From Phoronis pallida (taxonomy: Eukaryota; Phoronida; Phoronidae): 13,872 nt of DNA. The stretch is taken from NCBI GenBank assembly GCA_028565715.1, contig JAOXYC010119999.1:1-13872 (forward strand), read 5' to 3'. Under the pieces are notes generated by a model. The model was not told the origin of the DNA and made no database searches. It saw only the letters and a list, made by a program, of their open reading frames with translations. A program made the position numbers and the translations under genes. Shown here piece after piece: positions 1 through 12,400 of the stretch. How positions within the stretch are numbered: position 1 is the stretch's first letter; each line of letters starts with the position of its first letter.

Positions 1-329
1 GGTCATATGCAAAATGGGTTGGCACTTGGCAGCTCTTAGTTTGTATCACGCAGCTGAAACATAAAAGTTAGAAACACTAAAATGTCGTTATTTTTTGTGT
101 TTTTTTTTTTTGCTTTCATTTAGGACTCATTGGTTTTCCAAAGGACCCATAACTTTAAAAGGTCTGAGTCCCCAGGACTCATTCAATAAAATTCTAGAAT
201 TATTGCTGAGTGATCAAACTGATTTGGTCATTAAAACTCTATTACACTGCTGCCTGTTTGTCTTAAACATTCATCTGATTAAATTCTTATTCCTTGAAAC
301 TTAAAAGTGGTATGAAGCCCATACTTTAC
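1..329. other. Intron sequence at left edge of window
   Basis: This follows the last visible exon on the minus strand. It holds a poly-T tract at about 91-112 and a 10-bp direct repeat AGGACTCATT (122-131 and 174-183), the second copy forming a small hairpin TGAGTCC/GGACTCA. No LamG or other coding match was seen on either strand. The 69-codon plus-strand open frame at 95-304 has no recognisable content. Confidence 0.6.
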
Positions 330-448
330 CTTGGACCTGTAGTCAGACTCTGTTCGCTTGATGATGAAGTCAGAAGGAAGACCACCTATATACACTCCTG
401 TATTAGAACCGATAATGTTTCCACTTGAACAGGACCCAACCTTGGAAC
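330..448 (-). CDS. USH2A: Usherin exon 18 of window: LamG 1, third part; gene continues left
   Basis: Fragment residues 1340-1378, phase 1 in and phase 0 out, 119 nt. Acceptor TGTTCTAG, donor GTAAAG. It encodes SKVGSCSSGNIIGSNTGVYI, then GGLPSDFIIKRTESDYRSK. 'G-V-(Y/F)-(I/L)-GG-LP' is the LamG motif before the final disulphide. The last strands of the domain (expected 'GF.GC..D') are not in the remaining 329 bases, so the next exon must lie beyond the left edge. Confidence 0.9.
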
Positions 449-3400
449 CTAGAACACATCCAAACAGTTAATGTGCCTTTCTTTTATAATTCCTTCTCTT
501 GAATCTTGTAGGAAATCAATGTGTCGTGCAGTATTTTCAACATTTTTCAACAAGCCGAAAAAATATTAAGCAGTGAAAATGACATATCATTTAAAGCAGA
601 AGCAGAGCCCAGAAATGTGAATCTATTGAGGTTGATAGTTTTGATATGCAACAATGGCGCATTTTCCCATTGAAATAAATGTTTAGAACCAAGTTAGATT
701 GTTCATGCATGAGTGCTCAACATTGAGGTACATATACAGAAAAACATGATCAAGCAGATAATGAAAGGCAATTTGCATTGCTTCTTACTATTAAAATAAG
801 TAAAGAAATCCTTCACTGAGTGCATTTTGTGGATATGGATTCATTAAGATCTTAAACATCAAACAACATCAAATACAAAGAGGGTGGGTGTATCAAAATG
901 AAGTTGTGTATCAAAGTTAAGATGCAAACTAATTTCCAAATTTCAAACTCAGACCATTTGCTCGACATTCCTGACTCTTACCACATGACATTAAAACATC
1001 TAATTTACCCGCATATGTGGCTATAATGTCTCATGATTCTAAAACATGCACAGGTTTGTTGCAAAGAAACTGTTGAATGGTGAAGAAGGGAAACAACAGA
1101 CAGGTTATCATCAGTTTTTATGTGATGTGTGCAAGATTGCTGGACACTTGAAGACATCAGGGCTAAAATGAAGTGTGGTTCAGAACCGAAACAGCCTTTC
1201 ATACAGTTCCATTTATAAAATTTAAAAAACCCTTTGAGGATAAAATGTCATATATTTGTTCTTCATGGATGCTTGAATTAATTAGTAATAGTTATAAAAA
1301 CATTTCTGCACGGAACCAAACTGACTTGTAAACCAAAATCTTAAACTTTTCTGACCAATTTTAGCCCTGACAAATATATCCACGATGCAAACAGCCTCAA
1401 ATTCTATTTAGTGTTAACAACAGTTGGCTCTGGGCAAACCTGTCCACTTAAAATCCATCTCGATGAATCCTTCATTTTGATAACGAATGACACGTATGTG
1501 GTGCCATTTATGATCATTATATGGCAAGCCTTCATCATTGGTAGTTGTCATAAGGGTCGAGCAACCTGTGGTGAGGACAATCACGCAGGATTAGATGAAA
1601 AAAGCAAAAGCACACAGAAAACAAAAACAAGCGACAGTCACACTGTTGAAGCAAGCTACAGTACAAGGCTGCAAGGCAAAAGCAGGTGATAGCATTGCGT
1701 TGTAAAGCTATTGGCTCTAACCTTGGTAGATTTCATCGATTGTGATGTAGCCATTACTACTTTCTCTTCGCACCACTAGATGGTGCCACTGATTGTCGTT
1801 ATATGTGCGGTTTCCATCCTGTGTAGGATCGGGTTCCATGAACCTCATACAACCTGATAATGCATGCAAGGTGGTCATTATTATATAGATACATTACACA
1901 TAAATTATGACACAATTTGTTTCAAACAATAAGGAATACAATTTCAGGTGAAATTGAAATAATCAAATTAACACAAATGTAGATATAATTTGTTTGTAAC
2001 TTTTCAAAAAATCATAGCATGTTTATTTTTTTACAACCTTAAAAAACCCAATAAAATAACTTTAATCATCTCACAATTTAATGCTATTTGACTTGAATAT
2101 TTTAGAGGAAATAAACAACCATCCAGTTTATGTGCTCTCATTTCCTAAGCACTAACCTTGTGGATCGAAGAGGAACCAAGGTCTTCCATATCTGAGCTGT
2201 ACAGCCAGGAACTCCTCCTGTCGACCTTCTGATGCAGCAAACACTAACAGACCACTGGTTTGGGATGTCTTGAACCAGAGGTCAATACCTGCAGGGAATG
2301 AGAACGTAATACTAACTCAGATTTCTATTTGAAAAAATAAACAAAAAACAAATGATTTGGCATAAATGTCAAGTAAATAAACCATTTGTAGCTTCGATGA
2401 GTGGATGGTTTAATCATCAGCTAGCACAAAAGGAGATATGGTCATAGATTTGGAAAATTCAATCTTTAATCATTGGCCGTTTATTATTCCAAATGCAGAG
2501 TGATAAAGATTTCTCAATTGAAAAGTGGGACTAATTCATAAAACAAGAGTTATTTAAACAAAACATAGTTTGAATGGCAAAGAAGACAATTGACTATTCA
2601 TTGTTACCAGTGAATCCTACAACTTGTGGTATAGTGTTTGGTGGGAACATATGATAGCCTCCACCAGGGAACCTCGTCCCCCTGATGACCTTGGGTGGAG
2701 GTGTGTTGAAGGAGGTGGCTGTCTTCTCCACCTTGTACGTGGGTGAGGGGCCGTTGATCTGGGCGGGAGGGTCCCAGGACACCAACATCACTGAAGAGTT
2801 GAACCCATTCACACTGGGAGGCATCTGGTTCTTGGGTGCTGGAATGATATGATGGAATTCGTAAATGATTCTTACTATCTCCATTTCTGTGTTATCAATT
2901 GAATCTTTAGCCTTAGACACAATTTCAATTTATGATGACCAATGTTGAATCCACAATACTGTCACATAAGCAGGAGAGTAGAAAGACTTCAATAGAAGAT
3001 AAAATATTCTTGTTTTGACCAAAGTTAGCTGATCTCTGGTAGTGTAAATAACAAGTAGTGAACATACATCACTCTCTACCTTTCATGTAAACAATACCAA
3101 AAATTATTATTTATGTTAAACCAAATTAGTATAGTGAGTGTAGATGTTTTGAATTTCTACCAACACATTTTGAAGAAATAATACTCCCACAGTGAAAATT
3201 ATAATTTGAAACATACGTGCAGCCTCAGTGCGCCCTGATGCTTCCGTACTGTTGACACAGCCGATACTGTTACACGCCTCTATGAGGAATGTCTGTGTGG
3301 AGTAGGCCGGCAGACCTGTTAACATGAAGCTACGGCCTGAACCATCTGTACGGTTGATTTCCTGTCAAATATGAAGGTTTATAGGTTAAATTGTAAAAAG

Positions 3401-6400
3401 GAACAACAACTAGTGTTATTCAATGCACAGCTTCTATGTACCACGCAAGTTATTTCATTCAACAGTGTCAATTTGGATGAGAAAGAAATTGCACTTTAAT
3501 AAAAAATATTACTGTAAAAAACCCAGAATGGATATAATAAAACTATATCGAAGGTTAAAAGTAAGAATCTTTTTATTTTTCCCTTCTATAAAGTAACATA
3601 ACTACCATTAACAATATTTAAAGGTCAATTCTGCAGAAAATAAACTAAGTCTTACATCTCTGTAGAAAGGAGGGTCAAAGGGTTTGAGCGTCTTATTAGT
3701 CTTCTTGACCTGAATTACTCTGAACTGTACAACAGCCCCACGTCCCTCTTCTGGTGATGGGTGCACCCACGTGACATTCAATATGGATGACGACAATGCA
3801 ACTATGATGGGGGGTGGGGTGGACAGAGGACCTAAAATGAATGAAGAAGATAAATATCAAAGAATCTGCCAATTTACTCTTACAATAAAGACAGACACCA
3901 TCAATAAACTAGCAATGTTGCTGAAACAACACATGCAAGCCATTCACTATTTGATGAAACTGTCAACTTTGAATATTATACATTTTGTACCAGTTTACAA
4001 TAGAGAAATATTGATGTGTTGATGTCTGTAAGACAATTCCCTTACAGCAAATAGAATTAAATCATATTGTTGTGTTGGACACTTACTGGCTTCTAGAGTT
4101 CTTCCAATGGTCCAGACACTTGATGCCTTGCCCTTCTCATTCTGTGAGAATACCTGGAACTCATACTCTGTATAAGGCTTGAGGTTTATCACAGTATAGT
4201 TAGTCTCAGGTTCAGGCAAGGCATTCTCCTGGGGTGCGGTGGTGGGCCGGGGGTTGTACTGACCAAAGCTGATGAACACACGCTCTGCTTTCACATCCTT
4301 ACTTCTCATCCATAGCTCATAGGCAATTATAATTCCTGGAAACAGATCAAGTTCATAACATTTTAGAAATTGTATTCTTGATAGTCACTTTTTACAGTGA
4401 TAATGTTAATAATATTGAGTCAATTTTGGAAAAGCAAACAAACACCCAATGCTGAAAACATTTGCAAATAATAAGTTAAATCAGGCAAAGAAATTAGAAC
4501 TTGGGTTGTGGAAATTTTGTTATTCATGAATCAATATCATTTTTAAATTACCTTTGTCAAAATATTTCCTAATTATCATAAGTATGAAGTGCGCATAGCA
4601 TTATCAAAGAAAAGAAATATCATACAATTCAAAACAGAAAAAAAACTTTGGGCTGACTGGAAATCAAACCCATACATTAGCTTGATTCATATATATTGAG
4701 TAAAGCTTTTGTATGAGTTGAATTACCACCATTTTTGATATAACAACAGACAGTTTGCTATAACTTACCATTTGGTTGAGCGGGGTGTTTCCAGTCTATA
4801 AATAAACTAGTAGCACTAAGAGCTGTAATAGTGGGTGAAGCCTGTGATTCAGGTTTACCCTGTTGAGTCATCGCATCCACGGGAGCACTACTTAGACATC
4901 CGCCGGTCGTACAGGCTTTCACATAGAAAGTGTAGTTTGTAAATGGCACCAGATTTGTCAGTCCTACAGTCAGCTGTGTACCGTTCCATAGAAACTGGCG
5001 GTTGTTGGTGTCAGCGGGGGTTGTATACTCTAGAACATATTTGGAGATGGGACCATTTGTTTTAGCAGGAACATTCCAGGCAAAGAGGGCTTTTCTCTCG
5101 CCAACGTTGTTGACGCGTAGAGTAATTGTTCCCTCGGGTACACCAGGTGGTGTCTGGAACCTGATTGGTTGACTTGAAGCATGGCCGACATCGTTATACG
5201 CTTCAATTCTGTACGTGTAGAATGTGTAAGGCTGTAGGCCGCTGTCGGTGAAGTTACGAGCTGAAATATGACAAAACATAAGATCAGTCTATTTCAATAA
5301 AATTTACTGCCACAAGAAATTGAACTAATCACTGCTTTTATTGAATTTTCAAATCTCCTACTAGGAAATTATGTAAAACTTCTCCATGATCAGTTCGAAG
5401 TCAAAACAATCTTTTCACTTTCGAAATTCAAAACAGAATAGAGTTTAATAATTGAATCTTAACTGATAAAGAGTATTTTACCTGACATTTCAGAGCTCTT
5501 TAATGCACCATTGACATTTTCACACTGACTATTTATGTTGGTAATTGAAGATTTTTTACTGTAAGCTTTCACAATGTTATGATAATGATGAAGACTTTCA
5601 GATTTTACAATAACTTATAGTGTCTTTTTAATATCACCATACACAGTTTTAACTTAACAGGACTTAAAATTCCTCAATAAACTTCCATCCCATATCAGTA
5701 TACACACAAGATCTAGTACTTACGTTCAGAGGCCATTATTTTCCCAATATTAACATTATCTCTGTATAGGATATAATGCCTGATAATGCCATTAGGTTCA
5801 TCAGGTGGTGCCCACGATATGACCAGTGTTGTGGCGTTAATAGTTTGCTTGGTGGGCTGACCTTGTTGAGCAGGAGCTGTAATGGAATAAAAAAGCATGA
5901 AAACCTTTTGTAATGTTCAATGCATTGTTGAGAATTTTTAAAAAATGGTTTCTAGTGACAAGTTTGAAAAAAATACAAACATTGTTGCAATGCTATATTC
6001 CTAGTTTCGAACTGGACAATTATTTGTCAAGGTCTCAAATTCCTGTATTTAATATGCAACATAAACAGAACCATAGAGCATACGAGGGCAAATGTTTGCC
6101 CAAGCAAGTACTGTGCTGTTAATGTTGCATGCTGTATAGGACATTCAAGGCTTTAACAAGGAACTTTGCTGTTCAAAACTAGTCAGCTGTGGTGAAATGT
6201 GCGAACATAGCACTACTATTTTTGAAGATTGTTGCAATGGTAACAATGGAATAAATGGAACCTTCTTTTTGTTTGGCAGCTGAGCTCATCTGAGACAACA
6301 AAATGTTTTTGACGAGAAGGGCCATTTCCATGCAACTTTATGAACTTTTATAATTAATGTCGGGTCAATATCCTCAGAGGTATGATAAAACACAATGATT

Positions 6401-9400
6401 AATGATTTTTTGTATTTATATAAATAAAATCCGAAATTAAAGGAGAAAATACAAAAACAAAACACATTGAATCTGAAGCACTGGCGGTTAAAATAGTGCT
6501 TCAAATGGCATTTAAAAAAACATCTACAAGGAGTCTCACCAGGAAGTACTCCCTGCACCCTGGCTATATGAAGTTGTCATGATGCAAGTGGAGTAAAATC
6601 AATAAATCAACCCACTGCTTGCATCATGAGAAATGATCAAATATGTGAATAAAATTTTTATCCAAGGTCCAGTGCAGTAACTACGGGTGAGACCCCTGCA
6701 TTAAGAACTCGTTCCATAATTGTACTACATGACACTCTTTTGTTAGCAATAAAGTCAAGCTTAGCAGTAAACTAAATTTTCTGACCAAATTAATCAAATC
6801 TACAATTTCATAATCTCCAAACATAAAATGTTATCAATCCATGTGTGCACATTTCTTGGTGAACAAAAATATGTTTAATTATGAACTTGACACATTGATA
6901 TTAGTCAATGTCAGCAGCTAACATGTCATTAGCCAACAAAGTCATAAAAATATAACTTTCAGTGTTAAACCACTTTCCGTATACAACTGTGTGTTTAACA
7001 ATAATTTAGTTGGCAGTTGGGCATAAAAACCCGAATTCTCATTTGAACACTCACAGAATAAGTGTCAATCAAAGTCTGAAGAGTATCATTCAAGCATAAC
7101 ACAAAACACTGCTTCAGTCTGATATGTACAAACGTAAATAATTGTTTAAAACCATTTCAATTAAATGTCTCGCAATCAAATAAGTGTATTGTAAGTCTGA
7201 GTTTAATATCAGCATTACTTCAAGGTGAAGCAATATGTGCCACCTATAGGCACCAAGAGACCTAAGTAAGTAAGTACTACTTCAAGGTCCAGGTGTTGAC
7301 ATCTCTGTCCACATATCGTAATCCATACCATTCCTTGTTTTTCCCATGCTGATGACTGCCTTTGAGGCATGTTGCATTCTTGGCATGTGAACGATATTTA
7401 CTACATGATTTACAAAGAGGATAAAAAGGCCTTACTTATAAACAGTACAGGCCACAGACAATACAACGGACATGCCAAACAGTTCAACATACCTCCACTA
7501 CAGCCAAATGGGTTATTGCCGTCTAAGTTACTTGTACCCAGTTTACACTGGTCACACATATCTCCTTCAACGTTAGATTTACACACACACTTGCCAGCAT
7601 TCTTCTCACAGGTCGAGCTACTGCTGCCTTGAACATTACATGTACATGGCTTACAGCTGCAAATAGAATAACAAGTCATATACATTGCTAATACAAATCA
7701 TCCTTTTTACTGGCAGGAAGTTATCAATTTAGATAGAAAAATTATAACTCTTTTGTTTTTCTTTTAAATAAAATGAGCACTTTTTAGAAATCTGATGAAG
7801 GTTGAAACACTGCAACCAAAATAACTTCAAAAATATGAAAATTGAATTTGTTATAAATTTTGACCCATTCCAATATTCAATACTTGAAGTATCATAAACA
7901 AGCCCTGTTTTCAAATCAATCTGAACATTGTAAACATGATTAATAATAAATTAGGGACACTCTATGAGCAGCGAAAGCCTTTTGAGTACCCTTGCCAATC
8001 ATTATATTTTGTATTGTTAAAATTGTTTCATTGGCAGAATAAACTCCACTTTGAATTGTTTTATATCTATAAATTACTTAAATTTATCGTGACACACAGT
8101 ATACGATACTTACGTTCCAGCGACATCATTGAAGTCCCAGAACCCATCAGCACATTCATCACACTGGTGTCCCATAATGCCATCTTTACAGACACACTCC
8201 CCGTATGTCTCGTCACACACAGATCCGGGCCGTGTACCACTCTTACACTGACATGCTGAACAGCCTCCTCCAGCCCATAGGTTTTTGAAATAACCTAAAT
8301 TTCAAAAAAATGTCTAATCTCACAAAACAATAAATATTGTAGTTTTACAAAATATTCACTTCACCCCAGCAATTCCTACCTAAAGTTTGTTTTCACTAAC
8401 ACATAAATTCTTCAAAGTTCCTAAATCTTTGTTTTATAGCAAAACATGACTGTAAGAATTCGGAACTGGATTTTTCTTTGTATGTTTTTAGGGGTTCACT
8501 TATTAGCAGCAGTTAGCCTTTGTGAACTTAGTTTACAGCATTATTCTGCAACTGTGTTTCATTTGATTAATAAATTTAGTTTCAATTTTAATGAACAAAG
8601 AAGAGTCCCTTACCATCTACACATTTATCACATTGTCGCCTGTATCTGTTAGCTAAACAGTTACACTGTCCTGTATTAGAGTCACACTCCAGAGATATAC
8701 TAGGTGTGAAGTCTCCTGATACTGTCCCAGTGTAATCACAGTAACACAACTGACATCCTATAGGGTTAGTTGCTGAGATGTTCCATGAGTTCTTCAAGCA
8801 CTGATCACACTGACGGCTGGTGGACTGGATACTCTGTTTACATGTACACTGTCCAGATATTGCATGACATGACTCGGAGCCGTTGATTGTACCCCTGGTT
8901 TCACACGCACAAGGCAGGCAACCGTCATCCACTGAGGCAGCAAAGCTATAGTAACCTGGCAAACACACATCACATTTATGTCCGCCAACATTCCGTTTGC
9001 AAACACATTTTCCGGTTGTCTTATTACATGGATAGCCAGGTAGAGTTCCGTCAACATTACAGCCACATGACAGACACTTTGCTTCAAAATTGTAGAAGTG
9101 ATCAGCGCACTCGTCACAATCTTTCCCGATCACATTTGGATTGCATACACAATGCCCGTTGCCAGGGTTACAGATATGACTGGTGGATCCCTTGGGATTA
9201 CATGAACATTCCGTGCATCCAACTGCATTCCGGTTATCCAGATTGTAGAAGCCATACTTGCAAGATGTGCACTTTCCAGCTGTAATATAGTTATATCAAA
9301 TCTTACAACTTCGGTTACTTTTCCCAAATATCAGTAAGATTTTTTGAGGTAAAGTTGTTGTAAAGAAACAAATTATACAAATGAGGCGTTCAACACAAAA

Positions 9401-12400
9401 AGTACAGATATCATCCAAAACAGGCTAAGTTATCAATATTCATGACTAGCTTCCAAAGGTTAGATGAATAAACTAGGTAAATGTTGCAATTATAATTCTT
9501 GTCTCTTGGAGCTAAAACTTTTTTGCAACATTTACCTAGTTTATTCATCTAACCTTTGGAAGCTAGTCATGAATATTGATAACTTAACCTGGTTTGTAAT
9601 GCTCCAATTCACCCAATATTGGGAAGGGCTAATCTCCGATAATCTTTAGTTGAATAGGGTCCCGACATTCAACAAAATGATTCAGTGGTCTGCCGATCCC
9701 GGCTGCCGATTTCAAATGGAATGAGCCCTGTTATGTGCTTGATCAGGCATGTAATTGAACACATTGAAGGCAAAATTTATGCTATTTGAATTCGCAGTTT
9801 CAAACATGTCGCGCGGCCATTTTTCAAATTTCAAACATGTCGCGGCGACATGTCAAAACAGGTCATGGAGAACACTGACAATACACAAAAATGTTCACTT
9901 AAATGATAAATCTTTACTTACGATTGACATTAAGCTTGCACTCGCAGTCACCAGTCATTGCCTCACACATCACAGCGCCCCCTACAGTACCGTCTGTGTT
10001 ACAGAAGCAAGCATCACAGCCAACGGGATTGGATTCTGTCAGGTTATAATATCCATCTCTACACTTCTGACATGTACGTCCGTCTACGTGAGTTTTACAA
10101 TTACACTGTCCACCATCCTGTCATAAGATGAATACATAACAAATGAAATTTCAATACAATTTTTCTAGTTGTCTACACTAGACATTATTTTGACCCAACT
10201 TTGTAGCTAAGTTTTGAAAGAACTTTCCAAGTCCTAGGCAAGGGAACTAAAGGCAATGGTTCATGCAATTGTGTTCAAACTGAATTACCACCACCTTATA
10301 TTTCCTCTGAAAGGACTACAAGAACTTACCTAAGCCTCTTTATTCAAAGAATAACATTTTAGAGTTATCGAATTATAAATGAATAAAATAAAAACAATGA
10401 CCGTTTTTTAACTTAAAAAACCCTGACATGTTTCACAACATCTTAGTTGCATGGTCACAGGTATGAATAACTGTTAAAAACGGTCGTTTTTTATTTTATT
10501 CATCAGTACGCTACTACCTGGAAGGAAACTCGAATTAAAAATGTTTTCAGGTTTTGTCAAGCATTCAATCAAGTGGATTTTAACATATTTTCTGTCTTAA
10601 CACTGGCATTCTGAGTGGGCCAGTGTGGTAAAAACTTACCTTTGCACATTCTGTATCCTTGTTTACTGTACCCACTACATTACACGCGCATGGTGAACAT
10701 ACGTCCACATCAGTAATCAGTTTGTCCGTCGGCTTGTAATACTCATTTATACAAGTGTCGCAGAATCGACCCTTGGTATTATGCTGGCAGTTTTCACAGA
10801 ATCCTCCGCCTCCCTGCTCGTGGTCGCGAGGGGAGGGGTCAAAGTTCTCTTGATAATAACACGCGGTAGCATGGTTATTACATGTGCACGGCTTACAGTT
10901 GTAAGCATTTATCTGATCGCCGATATGGAATGGTTTGTCATTGTAAAGAGGTTGGCATTTTTCACACTGAAAATAAGAATGAAAAAAATAAACAAACGTG
11001 GAGCTTCATTTCATACAACTAAATGGGCAAGAATCATAATAAATTGACACACCCGGTCATTGTGGTGGTTGACTGTCTTATCTATTTTACATCATTGAAT
11101 TCAGTAATGCACTTCAGTCGCACTCACCAATTCTTAACTGAAAAAAAAACAAGAATATCTGACAAGAAATTTTGAATCAATGTTAAATTCAACCAAACTG
11201 TGTTTTAATACGATTTAAATCCAACTTTATTGATAAATGTAAGGATACACATCATGTTATAAACCTACCCTGTTTCCCATTGTGAAGCTGTCGGCACTGC
11301 AAGCACACTTGTATTGTGCACCACTCGTGTCACAAGTCTCAGCATGCCCATTACAGTCGCATCTAAAATTCAAGTGACATTTTAATGTATTTTATTCTAA
11401 ATTCAAGTTAGAGTAAACAATATAAATAAATTGGATCTTTACTTGTAATTAAAAAGTTGATTGTAAACTGCCCACTTATGCTGTATGCATTTTGAGATTA
11501 GAAAATGATATTACTAAAAATGTTTTATTCATTTGTGGATTATTTCTGTTCACCTATTTAGTCAATAGCAAAATAACATTACATTCCTCAAATCAAAATT
11601 TGGGAGTTAAACAAAACGTTAAGTTGATTGAATAGATTTATAAAGTATCAACATATAACTACCAAGATGGATCAGGATTTGCCTTTAAAAACATAAAGTT
11701 GGCACAAAAAGCATTGTTTTTTCTTTCATATTATGAGTTTCACAAAATCAATTTTTATTTTTGTTGGATTATTATGCTAACCTTGCTGTAACGATGAGAT
11801 CATACAGTCCATAATAGTTATCTCTAGGCTGTGTGCTGTAGTAGCGACCTTTCATTGTAATCTGTACCCTGGACGCACGCACAAAGTCATAGAGTACGGG
11901 TGTCCCATAGAAATCATTATGACCAGGTCGGGGCACAGGCTGGGCGGAGAGCAGGACAAAGGTCACATTTCCTTTAGAGTAGGGCACGGTTGAATAACTG
12001 TGAATGAAATTGAATGTTATTAAGTAACACAACAGAAACTCAAAATCTCATTATAACAGAGAGTGTTGATAAATGGAGGTTAACAAAAACTTTAAAGATA
12101 CGCAAGCCCTATCTATAGCCACGAAGATCATTAAAATGGATTACAATTACAGAAAAACTTGCACACATGACCATAATTGGAACTATACGCACCACATTTG
12201 GAATAACAATAATTCCTAGATCCAAAATTTATGTAAAGGCTTACTACCTCAATCAATGACATATCGTTATGCAAACATGTGGGCTTTGGGACCACAAAAT
12301 TAATGTTAATGTTAAAAATTCTTTAATAGTTGCAGCTAGAGTTTTGCTATTTTCTATTGCTATATATTTCTAAGGGTTTTATAAATGAGGTACATTACAT

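Larger units (their letters stand above)
9280..9921. other. Intron between usherin exons 6 and 7 (642 nt), rich in repeat structure
   Basis: It contains a near-perfect palindrome (9421-9591) and a GC-richer segment with a direct repeat and a short palindrome (9798-9853), both listed separately. The segment 9600-9780 between them is also less AT-rich than the other introns and may belong to an inserted element. I could not assign a family. Confidence 0.7.

Noticed and set aside
100-135. Splice-acceptor-like poly-T plus CATTTAG on the plus strand, suggesting an opposite-strand gene
   Set aside because: No coding content follows in any plus frame and no donor/acceptor partner with a sensible frame was found. 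T runs are common in these introns.
1411-1689. Plus-strand open frame of 92 codons as a separate gene
   Set aside because: It lies within an usherin intron, has low-complexity Lys/Ser/Thr content toward its end and no domain, and shows no promoter or fitting splice sites.
6286-6558. Minus-strand frame of 90 codons as an extra exon between the LE and FN3 parts
   Set aside because: It is Phe/Lys/Tyr-rich and overlaps a fold-back repeat. The exons on either side already join in phase 1 with the expected domain passage.
7936-8259. Plus-strand open frame of 107 codons
   Set aside because: Its right part is antisense to exon 8 and its left part is intron; no domain.
8794-9117. Second minus-strand frame open through exon 7
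   Set aside because: It is an alternate frame of the LE exon. The frame with regular CxC and GxxC spacing and matching splice phases is the real one.
8887-9285. Plus-strand open frame of 132 codons
   Set aside because: It is the antisense of the LE-coding exon 7; its His/Arg-rich translation mirrors the regular cysteine codons on the minus strand.
9755-10126. Plus-strand open frame of 123 codons
   Set aside because: It is largely the antisense of exon 6 plus intron. No protein-like features.
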